From Sulfobacillus thermosulfidooxidans DSM 9293 (GTDB lineage Bacteria; Bacillota; Sulfobacillia; Sulfobacillales; Sulfobacillaceae): a DNA stretch of 64,000 nucleotides. Location: contig NZ_FWWY01000001.1 of NCBI RefSeq assembly GCF_900176145.1, forward strand, positions 915,819 through 979,818, written 5' to 3'. Positions 9,449 through 18,331 of this stretch are shown here, one piece after another (the first letter of the stretch is position 1; each line of letters begins with the position of its first letter). Below the pieces are notes generated by a model that saw only the letters and a list, made by a program, of their open reading frames with translations, made no database searches and was not told the origin of the DNA. Both the position numbers and the translations under genes were made by a program.

Positions 9449-11047
9449 ATGACCCAAAGCTGGCTAGCATTATTAGGAGGGATGGCACTTTTTACATTCG
9501 GACTATCCCAAACCAGCGAGAGTCTAAGACGGTTAACCGCGGGTTGGCTTAAATCCTTATTGCTTGTCATGACCAAAAATCCGTTGGGTTCTGTGATTCT
9601 TGGCATTACCACAACCATGCTGGCGGGCTCTTCCAGCGCCATTACGGTAATGGTTGTCAGCTTTGTCAGTGCCGGCCTCTTAGAATTGAGACAAGCTTTA
9701 GAAGTGATATTGGGTGCCGCCATCGGTACCACCTTAACCGTTCAGTTAATCTCTTTTGATTTTATTCGCTATGCACCAATTTTAGTCTTTTTAGGCGTTG
9801 TCATTCTCATCATTCAACGGGGCAAAGAGAATGCATCATTGGGCTCGCTGACGCTTGGTTTTGGCCTTATTTTTTATGGCATGATGGTCATGATCGGCGC
9901 TGTTCATAATTTGTCCGCCGAAGCCGGCGTCAAGAGCGCGCTTAAATTGCTAAATCACAATGCTCTTCTTACGTACTTATTGGTGCTTCTTTTCACAGCA
10001 GTCATTCAAAACTCTGCCACCGTCATCGCCTTGGCGATCACCTTTCGTCTCCATGGGCTGATTTCTTTGCCGACGGGTCTTGTTATCGTTTTTGCAGCCA
10101 ATGTGGGGTCGACCGCTGCAGCCATGTATAGTGCCTGGCTCGGAGGATCCCGTAGTGCCAAGCGTACCGCAACCGCCTACTTTCTCATGAAATTCTCGCT
10201 GTCCCTTTTAGCGTGGGCATCCCTGGGCTTATTCGAACACGTGTTATTGTCGGTGGAAACCGCCCCGGGACGGGTATTGGCTGATGCACATACGCTCTTT
10301 AACATCCTCTTAGCGGTTGTCTTCTTACCGTTTTTAGGCCCTATTGCTCGCCTTATGCAGCGCTGGCTGCCAGACATCCGTCCTAAGCCAATCAGTCCCT
10401 TATTGGACATGGATTTATTAGATGACCCTCATGTGGCCCTTACTCGAGCCGCACAAGAAATTGCGCGAATGGCTCGTATCATTCAAAATCAAATTTTCGA
10501 CAATTTACCAGCTTATCTCGAAATGCCCCGGGAAAGTATCTCCCGCAGCATGCGCCAAGCCGAATCTGACGTCGATCTTTTACACCATGCGATTACCCAT
10601 TATTTGTTCCAATTAGGACAAGTGAGCCATTTGACGGATACCGAGTTAACCAGTCAAGTCCGCTTATTATACCTGGCTAATCATTTGGAACATCTATCGG
10701 ATACGGCCATTAAAGTCATGAATACCCGGGATAAGTTGGTGCGCCGGAATTTTAGTTGGCCTCCTGGATTATGGAATGATACCTTAGCCTTATTAACCCG
10801 GTTAGGTGAACAATACCACCGATTGGCTGACGCCATTTCATTAGACGATGATGAACAAGCCCTCTCGTTAGTCCAGGAAAATCCCGAACTCCTTCGGCAA
10901 GAGGCTAAAATTCGGCTGAATATTCTCACCCATGTGGAGGAATCCCAGTTGCGCTTTACCTCCACATTGCTGGAACTCTCAGACGATCTCTCCTTATTGA
11001 CCAACCGCATTGCCGCCGTGAGTCGGGCGTTATTAGGAATCATTTGA
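9449..11047 (+). CDS. Na+/phosphate cotransporter family protein (NptA/YjbB type)
   Basis: A 532-residue protein. The first 310 residues hold two inverted Na/Pi-cotransporter repeats, with the signatures LAGSSSAITVMVVSFV and TAVIQNSATVIALAITF (the QSS/QNSA motifs of the family). Residues about 340-530 are a cytoplasmic helical PhoU-like domain (two HLEHLSDTAIKV-like helices). The start ATG at 9449 has AAGGAG at 8 bases. Coupling to phoU in one operon supports sodium-driven phosphate import, or export, under PhoU control. Confidence 0.9.
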   Translation: MTQSWLALLGGMALFTFGLSQTSESLRRLTAGWLKSLLLVMTKNPLGSVILGITTTMLAGSSSAITVMVVSFVSAGLLELRQALEVILGAAIGTTLTVQLISFDFIRYAPILVFLGVVILIIQRGKENASLGSLTLGFGLIFYGMMVMIGAVHNLSAEAGVKSALKLLNHNALLTYLLVLLFTAVIQNSATVIALAITFRLHGLISLPTGLVIVFAANVGSTAAAMYSAWLGGSRSAKRTATAYFLMKFSLSLLAWASLGLFEHVLLSVETAPGRVLADAHTLFNILLAVVFLPFLGPIARLMQRWLPDIRPKPISPLLDMDLLDDPHVALTRAAQEIARMARIIQNQIFDNLPAYLEMPRESISRSMRQAESDVDLLHHAITHYLFQLGQVSHLTDTELTSQVRLLYLANHLEHLSDTAIKVMNTRDKLVRRNFSWPPGLWNDTLALLTRLGEQYHRLADAISLDDDEQALSLVQENPELLRQEAKIRLNILTHVEESQLRFTSTLLELSDDLSLLTNRIAAVSRALLGII

Positions 11048-11135
11048 AAAAAGGCCAAGCCAACCTCTATCAACCAATCAACGCGAATCAAGAAATCGAT
11101 GCCGCCGTCCACGAAAGGGTTCAGCCGCATGTTGT

Positions 11136-11477
11136 TTATAAAGTTCGCGCATGATTCTTGAAAATTGTCCAGCTCACTGAAGAACGGTGAGGAAATCCGT
11201 GACGTCGCGGAACTTTTTTATGGCGCGAAACCACCTTTCGCATAAAAGGCCAAAACGCCACAGACCGTAAAACACACAAGGGCCCTTGTGCCCGGTAGGT
11301 GGCATGGAGTAATGTCCGATCTCGCCACATCTCCACGGCACTCCATATACGTTCGATCGTCACAACACCCCATGCCAGGCCAATGATCCCCACCATCAAC
11401 AGGCCCGCAATAAGAACGCCATGAAATATTTGTGTGGTTGAAGGATGAAGAGGCTGCACCATCGCTGTCATATCCAT
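11136..11477 (-). CDS. Small membrane protein of unknown function
   Basis: A 113-residue protein with one clear membrane helix (about residues 17-40, GVLIAGLLMVGIIGLAWGVV) followed by a basic, Arg/His-rich tail. An ATG at 11477 (or GTG at 11480) is preceded by AAAGGA. No family is recognised. It is convergent with the Na/Pi transporter. The basic tail with little predicted structure means the gene call is moderate only. Confidence 0.45.
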   Translation of the reverse strand: MDMTAMVQPLHPSTTQIFHGVLIAGLLMVGIIGLAWGVVTIERIWSAVEMWRDRTLLHATYRAQGPLCVLRSVAFWPFMRKVVSRHKKVPRRHGFPHRSSVSWTIFKNHARTL

Positions 11478-11715
11478 CACATTCCTTTCTCAATGTTAGT
11501 TTAGGATCCTGAGCCACCTCGGTCTATGTCCGATCGACCATTCTTGATGGACCATTTAGACACATTATCATGACAAATGTCGTATGCCAGGTGATTTTCA
11601 TTCCTTCTTTCGAACTACTGCGATCACGACCATATGGGCCATGATCATCAAACTTGATTAATCGTATAATAAGTGCACTTGCAAATAAATTGCATTAATG
11701 TGAAGGAGGATTTCT

Positions 11716-12867
11716 ATGGCACGTATTATCATTGCGGGAAGCGGTTTTGGCGGCCTCACAGCCGCCATGAAACTCAAAAAGCACCTCGATTTATCCCGAC
11801 ATCAGATTACGGTAATCGACCAAAATGCTCAATTTGTGTATCGCCCATCATTGGTGCTCGTGGCCTTTGGTAAAGCCACACCAGAATCGATCACCTTTAA
11901 CTTACCAGAGGTTTATCAGCAATCCGGAATTCAATTTATTCAAGCTTCCATCTCATCGATTGATGGAGACAAGAAAATCGTCGAAACCAGCCAAGGACCG
12001 GTAAACTACGATAAACTGATTGTCGCTCTCGGTGAAAAGCTCGCTTACGAGGAAATCCCAGGATTAAAAGAATACGGCTACAATGTCTGTACGATGAAAT
12101 CCGCCCTCTCCCTAAAACAGGCTTTATCACAATATCAAGGCGGCCCTGTCGTCGTAGGATGGGCGCAAAACGTCCAAACGGGAGGTCCAGCATTTGAAGT
12201 GGCTCTTGAGTTATCGCACTATATCACTCATCACCACCTAACGGGAACCATCCAATTTATTGACCCCCTGCCAAAACTCTGGGCACCTGCTGGACCCAAA
12301 GCCAGCGAGTTCCTCGCAAAAGTCTTTGCCACCCATCACATCAAGCGGCAAGGACCTGTGCAGGTTCGCGCCGTACAAAAAGACCGCGTCATTTTATCCA
12401 ATGGAGAAGAATTGCCTTCTGTCCTCACTATTATCACCCCGCCATTTCGGGGCGAACCTGCCCAACAGACATTAGTGGCGAATAATGCCCGAGGTTGGCT
12501 TGATACGGAAAAAGATATGCAGTCCATTCATTATTCCGATATCTATGTAGTCGGCAGTGCGGTCGCCTTTGAAGGACCCAAACAAGGTCATACCGCCATG
12601 CTGCAAGCAGAGGTCGCGGCGTATAATATCGCTCAAGACTTAGAAAGTGCAACACCCAAACACCGGGAATATGATCACGAAATGAGCTGCGTCTTGGACC
12701 TTGGGGATGGCCAGGGGTTATTCGTGCGCCAATCTTTGTGGTCTAAAGAACACCAGGTGGTACGAGTGGGAAGGGAATGGCCACTCGCTAAGAAAGCGCT
12801 CGCTTTTGCTTTTGTTCGGACACCAGTATTCAAAAAATGGGCCCTATCCATACCTCAACCCAAATAA
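11716..12867 (+). CDS. sqr: Sulfide:quinone oxidoreductase-type flavoprotein
   Basis: A 383-residue FAD-dependent oxidoreductase of the SQR/NDH-2 family. The N-terminal Rossmann motif GSGFGGLTAA is at residues 8-17 and a second GWAQN stretch at about 148. Only two cysteines are present, Cys125 (NVCTMKSA) and Cys325 (MSCVLDLGDG). They align with the two redox cysteines that hold the polysulfide bridge in SQRs, which favours sulfide oxidation over NADH dehydrogenase activity. The C-terminus has a short amphipathic, basic end suited to membrane contact. SD is GAAGGAGG 8 bases before the ATG. A TATAAT at 11665-11670 is a possible -10. A paralogue follows at 13491. Confidence 0.82.
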   Translation: MARIIIAGSGFGGLTAAMKLKKHLDLSRHQITVIDQNAQFVYRPSLVLVAFGKATPESITFNLPEVYQQSGIQFIQASISSIDGDKKIVETSQGPVNYDKLIVALGEKLAYEEIPGLKEYGYNVCTMKSALSLKQALSQYQGGPVVVGWAQNVQTGGPAFEVALELSHYITHHHLTGTIQFIDPLPKLWAPAGPKASEFLAKVFATHHIKRQGPVQVRAVQKDRVILSNGEELPSVLTIITPPFRGEPAQQTLVANNARGWLDTEKDMQSIHYSDIYVVGSAVAFEGPKQGHTAMLQAEVAAYNIAQDLESATPKHREYDHEMSCVLDLGDGQGLFVRQSLWSKEHQVVRVGREWPLAKKALAFAFVRTPVFKKWALSIPQPK

Positions 12868-12879
12868 AAGAAGAGATGC

Positions 12880-12908
12880 GCCGGGACATCAATTAGTCCC
12901 GGCCTTTT
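12880..12908 (+). terminator. Intrinsic terminator of sqr
   Basis: An 8-bp GC-rich stem (GCCGGGAC / GTCCCGGC, loop of 8) followed by five T residues, 13 bp after the sqr stop. It reaches the stop codon of the convergent membrane-protein gene. Confidence 0.85.
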
Positions 12909-13303
12909 TAAAAACCAAAAAATCCTGTCGTCAATCCCCGGCCATACATGGCCATTAAAAACAAATTCAGGCCAAAATATACCCATACCTCGTGAAATCG
13001 TCCGTAGTCTTCGGCCAAGACTTGACGGAGCTGGCGCCCTCTTCCCACGCCTCGTTCTACCATAACCGTCAACAGCGCGACCGCTCCATAAAGCAAATGC
13101 CATTCCACCTTGGGACGTCCTCCCATGAGGTATAAGGTAGTACCAAATATGCCGAGGAGGACGGTATTAATCTGCACATAGGTTTGGTATTTCCAAAAGT
13201 AGTCCGGTAATTCCCGTTGATGACGCCAACGGTAAGCATCAATGGATAAGGCAAGGGCTCCTAAAAATCCTCCTAATGCCGTCGCGATATGCGCAATTAA
13301 CAC
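12908..13303 (-). CDS. Four-helix membrane protein, unknown
   Basis: A 131-residue hydrophobic protein with about four membrane helices and conserved-looking His and Tyr residues (HIATALGG, HLLYGAVALL). No family recognised. It lies between the two SQR-like genes on the opposite strand, so a redox or quinone-related role is only a guess. The GTG at 13303 has no ribosome site. The frame stays open for 20 more codons upstream, past a GAAAGGGGA at about 13334-13342, but no ATG, GTG or TTG follows that site, so the true start is unresolved. Confidence 0.6.
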   Translation of the reverse strand: MLIAHIATALGGFLGALALSIDAYRWRHQRELPDYFWKYQTYVQINTVLLGIFGTTLYLMGGRPKVEWHLLYGAVALLTVMVERGVGRGRQLRQVLAEDYGRFHEVWVYFGLNLFLMAMYGRGLTTGFFGF

Positions 13304-13490
13304 AATGTGATAAATAATGCCCGTGTTGTTCGTCCCCTTTCGGATAATGCTACGACCTTTCCTTCATCATACGTCCAGATCGTCTTTCACGTAAGTTGTT
13401 GGCATCGAATCCAGAAATTGTTGGAGTCAATTTCATTGAACAGGAGATGATACTTCCTAGCATGCAATTGTCTAAAGGAGGTGGGCCGTC

Positions 13491-14760
13491 ATGGCAAAAC
13501 CACACGTTTTGGTACTTGGTTCAAATTTCGCAGGTCTTGGTGCTGCCGCAAAAAGTCCGGGAAATGGCGGGCGATGCCGTAAACATCACTGTTATTGACC
13601 GCAAAACGTATCTGTTATTTGTCCCCAATATTCCTATGGAAGTGTTTGAAAATCGTAATCCCCTTTATTCCATGCATATGCCCCTGATTCCTGCCATGAA
13701 AGAAGATCATATGGATTTCATTCAGGGAGATGTCCAAGGCATCGATGTGGAAACACAAACCGTGGAATTTCTTCCGGTCGAACGGCTCGGAGCCGCAGTC
13801 AATCGCATTCACTATGATTACCTCATCATCGCGGTCGGTGCCCGGTTAGCCTACGACAAAATTGAAGGGTTTCATGAATATGGCCACACGGTCAGCGACA
13901 CCTATTACGGCAATCGTTTGCGTCATTACCTTTATCATGAATATAAGGGAGGGCCTGTCGCCATCGGGTCCGCACGCTTTCACCAGGGAACAAAGACAAG
14001 GGATTTGGTTCCCACGGCCGAAGCAGCCTGTGAAGGTCCTCCTGTAGAGGTCATGTTAACCATGGGAAATTGGCTGCAGTCCCGTAACTTAGGTGGACCC
14101 GACAAAGTGACCGTGTTTACCCCGGCCGAATGGATCGCTGAGGACGCCGGACAAGGCATTGTCCATGCTCTCTTGGCCAAAGCGGGCACGATGGGTTTTC
14201 ATTACCGGAACAATACCCACGATATTACCCGGATTACCAAAGACGGGATTGAATTTGCCAATGGGCCCAGTTTAGACGCTGAACTGAAAATTATCTTTCC
14301 TGACTGGGTTCCCCATGCTTTCATGAAGGATTTGCCCATTTCCGATGACGTTGGATTTGTCATTACCGATATGACCATGCGCAATCCCAAATATCCCAAT
14401 GTGTTTGCGTGTGGGGATGCTGCTGCGGTAACCGTACCCAAATTGGGCATCTTGGCCCATATGGGAGCAGAAGTTGCGGCCCGGCAAATTGCTAAAGATG
14501 TCGGCCTAATGAATAAAGAACTCGCCGATCAACCCATGAAGCCTATCGTCGACTGTATTGGGGATATGGGCAATAACAAAGCCTTCTATATTAGTTCCAA
14601 TACCTGGTATGGCGGCAACCGCGAAGTATTTCGTATGGGTCATGTGCCCTATTTACTCAAAGTCCAGTATAAAGAGATGTTCTTCCGCACCAAAGGCAAA
14701 GTGCCGGATTGGGGCATCCCCGTAGCAGACTTTCTGACGGAAATGCTGACAAAGGGGTGA
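13491..14760 (+). pseudogene. Second SQR-type flavoprotein, frameshifted near the N-terminus
   Basis: Related to the sqr gene upstream (about 422 residues when joined). The correct start is ATG 13491, with AAAGGAGG 8 bases upstream. From it one reads the FAD motif VLGSNFAGLGAAAK, then the frame runs into a stop after 35 codons. The rest of the protein (VREMAGDAVNITVIDRK and on to 14760) is in the next frame. Removing one A from the A5 run at 13550-13554 joins the two parts exactly where the paralogue continues. Cysteines in AACEGPP and VDCIGDMG correspond to the SQR redox pair; FACGDAA is the FAD-binding C-terminal motif. It could be a decayed gene, a sequencing error or a slippage-decoded gene. 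The DUF1641 gene overlaps its stop. Confidence 0.75.
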
Positions 14761-14765
14761 TGGGA

Positions 14766-15289
14766 ATGCCAAATACAGAATTACAGCGCCCGGAGTCCGT
14801 GTTAACGGAAGCGCAATGGCAAGGGCTAGCACAGTTAGGCGATTTGGTGACGGTCCTGACCAAATTATTAGAAGGACCCATGGGGAGTGTTATCACGGGC
14901 TACGCAGCCGAAGCCTCGAGTTTTCTCCCGGCGGAAGCACTTCGACTTTAAAGGAGTTATTAGAATTATTGGCCGAAATGCGGGCGCAAGGCGTCTTTAA
15001 TCAACTGGCCACAGTCGTCGGACTCGCGTCTGAAACCCTAACCCGTGAAAATTTGAATGCCTTTTTCCAAACCGTCTTGGATATGGCGGGAGAGGCTTCC
15101 TTCGCGGAAGTTCTCCGTAATGCCTTCCAAGAGGCGGCCAAAGAATCGGCACAAGACATGCAACATTTAGGCGGGTTGGCAGGCCTCATGCGAGTGATGA
15201 AAGACAAAGATGTCCAGGCTGGATTACGCATGATGGGGATTATGGCTGGAAAAATGGCCCCTCTCCTTCGGTCCCGGGCATCAACCTAA
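14766..15289 (+). pseudogene. DUF1641 protein (SQR partner), frameshifted
   Basis: A helical protein of about 175 residues resembling DUF1641 proteins, which are commonly encoded beside SQR and formate dehydrogenase genes. The N-terminal part (start ATG 14766, or 14760 overlapping the SQR stop) reads through EAQWQGLAQLGDLVTVLTK to AEASSF, then hits a stop at 14951. The remaining two thirds (STLKELLELLAEMRAQGVF to the end) is in another frame. Adding one T to the T4 run at 14921-14924 joins them as AEASSFSPGGSTSTLKELL. The function of DUF1641 is not known; it may help anchor or regulate SQR. Confidence 0.65.
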
Positions 15290-15330
15290 AGTCTCTCGAG
15301 GTGGGAATAAAACCCTCTCATAAATCCAAG

Positions 15331-15356
15331 AAGGGCAGCGATGCTGCCCTTTTTTT
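15331..15356 (+). terminator. Intrinsic terminator of the SQR2-DUF1641 operon
   Basis: Stem AAGGGCAGC / GCTGCCCTT with a 3-base loop, followed by T5. The T-run extends into the spacer before lysC, which is convergent. Confidence 0.9.
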
Positions 15357-15389
15357 GACTCCTCGTCTATCAACACACTTTTTGGATCT

Positions 15390-16619
15390 TTAGTCTTCAA
15401 TCATTTCTGCGGACTTCCCCAAATTGAATTCTTCATGGATAAGACCCAGGGCACGTTCCGCATCACTGCGATCAATGATGCAGGAAATCTTGATTTCTGA
15501 GGTTCCAATCATTTGAATGTTGATGTTCCCGTTGGCCAAGGCCTTAAACACCCGCGCCGCCACCCCCGGACGTCCCAGCATGCCGGAACCAATCGCGGAG
15601 ACTTTCGCCACATGCGTGTCAATGACCAGCGAATGGCCCCCCAGTTGCTGTAAACAGCTCTTCACAATGGGTTCTGCTCGTTTTACATCCTGTTCTTCGA
15701 TAGTAAAGGCAATATCATTTAATTGATTATGGGAAACGGCTTGGATAATGAGTTCGACGTTAATGCCGTGCTTGGCTAATTCGCCAAAAATCAATGCGGC
15801 CACCCCTGGAGCATCTGGGACACCTAAAAGGCCTAATTTCGCAATATGACGGTTTAAAGCCACGGCCGTCACAGGCGGTTTTTCAATACTTTCGCCCTCT
15901 GCGATGACAGTTCCCGGTTCATCACTAAAGGTCGACCGGGCGTAAATCGGCACTTGTTGCCCTTTGGCAAATTCCACGGCTTGAGTCTGTAAGACTTGGG
16001 CCCCTTGACTGGCCAGTTCGAGCATTTCGTCGTAGCTCAACATACCGAGCGGCGAGGCGGAGGGAATAATACGCGGGTCAGCCGTATAGACGCCAGCCAC
16101 ATCCGAATAAATCTCGCAGCGGTCCGCTCCTAAAGCATTCGCGATGGCAATGGCGGTGAGGTCCGATCCTCCCCGACCTAATGTTGCCACATCACCTGAA
16201 CGCGTGACTCCTTGAAATCCGGCCACCACCGGCGTTATGCCGACCGCTAAGGCATTGCGAAGCTCTTTGGGGTCTACTTGTTCGATGCGTGCCTTTCCAT
16301 AATCGTAACTGGTAATAATTCCGGCTTGGCGCCCTGAAAATGATTTGGCCGGAATCCCTAAGTGTTCGAGCGTCATCGCCATCAGGGCACTCGACTGTGT
16401 TTCCCCTGTTGACAATAATTGATCCAATTCCCTGGCGGAGGGCATGGTAGCCAATTTCTCAGCCAGTTCTAACAGCGCATCGGTGTTATCCCCCATGGCC
16501 GATACCACGACAACGACTTGATGTCCCTGTTCTACGGTGTGCTGCACTTTTTTTGCAACATTTTTGATATGGTCAGCCGATTGCAGCGAGCTGCCGCCAT
16601 ATTTTTGCACAATTAGCAT
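15390..16619 (-). CDS. lysC: Aspartate kinase
   Basis: Phosphorylates aspartate in the first step of Lys/Thr/Met and diaminopimelate synthesis. The N-terminal kinase signature VQKYGGSSLQ (about 4-13) is followed by LGRGGSDLTA in the amino-acid kinase domain, and two ACT domains lie in the last 150 residues (GVPDAPGVAALIFGEL and SAIGSGMLGRPGVAARVF). The length of 409 residues is that of the Bacillus LysC type. ATG 16619 is taken as start because the conserved kinase N-terminus begins there; the frame is open 49 codons upstream, but that part is unlike the family. An internal start for a small regulatory subunit, as in Bacillus, is possible but not shown. Confidence 0.94.
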   Translation of the reverse strand: MLIVQKYGGSSLQSADHIKNVAKKVQHTVEQGHQVVVVVSAMGDNTDALLELAEKLATMPSARELDQLLSTGETQSSALMAMTLEHLGIPAKSFSGRQAGIITSYDYGKARIEQVDPKELRNALAVGITPVVAGFQGVTRSGDVATLGRGGSDLTAIAIANALGADRCEIYSDVAGVYTADPRIIPSASPLGMLSYDEMLELASQGAQVLQTQAVEFAKGQQVPIYARSTFSDEPGTVIAEGESIEKPPVTAVALNRHIAKLGLLGVPDAPGVAALIFGELAKHGINVELIIQAVSHNQLNDIAFTIEEQDVKRAEPIVKSCLQQLGGHSLVIDTHVAKVSAIGSGMLGRPGVAARVFKALANGNINIQMIGTSEIKISCIIDRSDAERALGLIHEEFNLGKSAEMIED

Positions 16620-16716
16620 TCTGTTCCCGTCACCCTTTATCAACTTTTCGTCTATAATAACAAAATTAAAGCAAGTTCCCACAAAGTTTGTGAAATTATC
16701 CGCAAGGAGGCTATTT

Positions 16717-17439
16717 GTGCTCACAAGGCCCCTGAATATCAGTTGCGACTTCGACGGCACGCTCATGCAAAATCCGTATTGGCGGCTTCACCTCAAACCG
16801 TGGCTCATATCCTTTAGTCAATCCCATCGCCAGTCATGGGCTCAACTATGGCAACTCATGCGACAAGAAAGTCTCAGCCGGCTCCAAAAGGGTCAATCAA
16901 CCGAAGCCTATGACTGGAAAGATATTGTCCAAACTCTATTTCAGACCCATTTACCCGATCCTGTCGTGCCTCCTCGAGCCCAGGTCCTGCCCTTGGTTTA
17001 TCCCGATGTATGGGATTTCTTGCACTGGTCCGTTTCTTATCCCGTTCGCCTCCATTTGGTCACGAACGGCTTTATGACTAATCAACTCCCCTATCTCAAG
17101 GCGCTCGGATGGGATAAGATATTGGCATCATGGACCGGATCCGAAAGTGGATTCACCAAACCCGATCCCCGGATTTTTGATGGTATACCGGATTTGGATG
17201 TACATATTGGGGATCGTCTGGCCCATGACGTGTTGGGAGCTAAACGGGCATCCATTTTTGCGGTTCACCTGAGGCGTAATGATGTAGGGGAAGAACAAGA
17301 CGGCCTTGACCCCTTATCGCCTGCTCACTATCAGGCTGATCTAACCATCAAGACGCTTAAGGAGATGCCCCAAGCAATAGCGCGACTTCTCCCGAACATC
17401 ATGACACGAAAGGCAGGCTGGTTATGCAAGGAATTCTGA
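16717..17439 (+). CDS. HAD-superfamily hydrolase
   Basis: A 240-residue phosphatase-like protein with the four HAD motifs: CDFDGTL (motif I, about 11-17), LVTNGF (II), GFTKPDPRIF (III, Lys) and HIGDRLAHDVLGAKRA (IV). A large helical cap sits between I and II. The substrate is unknown. The start is GTG 16717, set by an AAGGAGG 6 bases upstream and by the position of motif I. It overlaps the thioesterase gene by 16 bp, so the two are co-translated. Confidence 0.88.
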   Translation: MLTRPLNISCDFDGTLMQNPYWRLHLKPWLISFSQSHRQSWAQLWQLMRQESLSRLQKGQSTEAYDWKDIVQTLFQTHLPDPVVPPRAQVLPLVYPDVWDFLHWSVSYPVRLHLVTNGFMTNQLPYLKALGWDKILASWTGSESGFTKPDPRIFDGIPDLDVHIGDRLAHDVLGAKRASIFAVHLRRNDVGEEQDGLDPLSPAHYQADLTIKTLKEMPQAIARLLPNIMTRKAGWLCKEF

Positions 17440-17873
17440 TAGGCGGCAAACGCTTTGTCCATGAAACGGAAATACGCGTACGATTTTGTGAAACCGATGC
17501 TAATAAACATGTCAGCCAAGTGTCCTATGTCATTTATTTTGAACAAGCCCGCACTGAGTTTATCGACAGTTTAATCGGGGAAGACTTCGACTGGTGGTCC
17601 GAACGCTATTCTTTGGTCTTGGCTAGACAATCCATTAGCTATCTAGCCCCAGCCTATTTTCGCCAAGTGCTGAAAGTCTATACGGGGATTGCATCCATCG
17701 GCCGATCCTCCCTAAATTTATATCATTTGGTTATAGAAAAAGAACACGGCACCTTAATTGCCAATCAAGACAGTACCATCGTATTGATTGATCAGGAAAC
17801 TCAGCGAAGTCATGCCTGGCCAGATAGTTTTCGGGAACGGGTTATCGCTTTATTGAATGATGACGTCTCATAA
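17424..17873 (+). CDS. Acyl-CoA thioesterase, 4HBT/YbgC-like hotdog fold
   Basis: A 149-residue hotdog-fold protein. The motif VRFCETDANKHVSQVSYVIYFEQAR (described at about 19-43) holds the Asp-x-x-x-His and Tyr-Phe-E-x-A-R residues typical of 4-hydroxybenzoyl-CoA-thioesterase/YbgC enzymes. It probably hydrolyses an acyl-CoA; the true substrate is unknown. It follows the HAD gene with overlap. Confidence 0.85.
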   Translation: MQGILIGGKRFVHETEIRVRFCETDANKHVSQVSYVIYFEQARTEFIDSLIGEDFDWWSERYSLVLARQSISYLAPAYFRQVLKVYTGIASIGRSSLNLYHLVIEKEHGTLIANQDSTIVLIDQETQRSHAWPDSFRERVIALLNDDVS

Positions 17874-17911
17874 GTGATGCATAAATGAACGACCAAAGGA
17901 CGGTGACGACG

Positions 17912-18331
17912 ATGCGTATAGGAGCTGTTATTGGCCCCGATCAAAAAACGATTGTCCCCCTGCCGGATGGACCGATCATCCGGGTCCGGGATACCGAGAA
18001 TAACATTACCGAAGACTATCCCAATCCAGCTTACACCGCGGAAACCCACAGGCGCCCGACAGCAGCTAAGGCCCTGGTCGACCACCATGTTGATGTGGTG
18101 CTCACGGTTCCTGGCTCATTTTGCTCCCCCTCCCATAAGATCGCACGCCAAGGGGGCATAGCCTTTTGGCCCGTAGAGTCCGGCAGTACATGGCAAGAGG
18201 TGGGAGCAGAAGGCGAACCACCGCCAGCAGCGGTGATTGATGCGTTACCTCTTTCTGAATTGATGAAACAAAATTTAGCATCCATCAAATACTATTGGAA
18301 CCGGCGCCGGAATTCATCCTCAACCCGTTAA
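17912..18331 (+). CDS. NifX/NifB C-terminal-like domain protein
   Basis: A protein of about 139 residues that resembles the iron-molybdenum-cofactor-binding domain (NifX/NafY/NifB C-terminal type, RNase H-like fold): MRIGAVIGPDQKTIVPLPDGPIIRV, then KALVDHHVDVVLTVPGSFCSPSHKIARQGGIAFWPV. No nitrogenase genes are in the window, so it is likely a stand-alone metal-binding member. The start ATG at 17912 is preferred to 17885 because AAAGGACGGTGA precedes only the former. Its stop overlaps the stop of the convergent PBP2 gene (shared TTAA, 18328-18331). Confidence 0.6.
   Translation: MRIGAVIGPDQKTIVPLPDGPIIRVRDTENNITEDYPNPAYTAETHRRPTAAKALVDHHVDVVLTVPGSFCSPSHKIARQGGIAFWPVESGSTWQEVGAEGEPPPAAVIDALPLSELMKQNLASIKYYWNRRRNSSSTR

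Noticed and set aside
11218-11517. 99-codon minus-strand frame overlapping the small membrane protein
   Set aside because: Its composition (many Cys, Gly, Asp, Ser) looks random, whereas the other frame has a membrane helix and a ribosome site.
13396-13490. ATG at 13396 as the start of the second SQR gene
   Set aside because: The peptide from it has no FAD motif and no ribosome site. The motif is in the other frame after the ATG at 13491.
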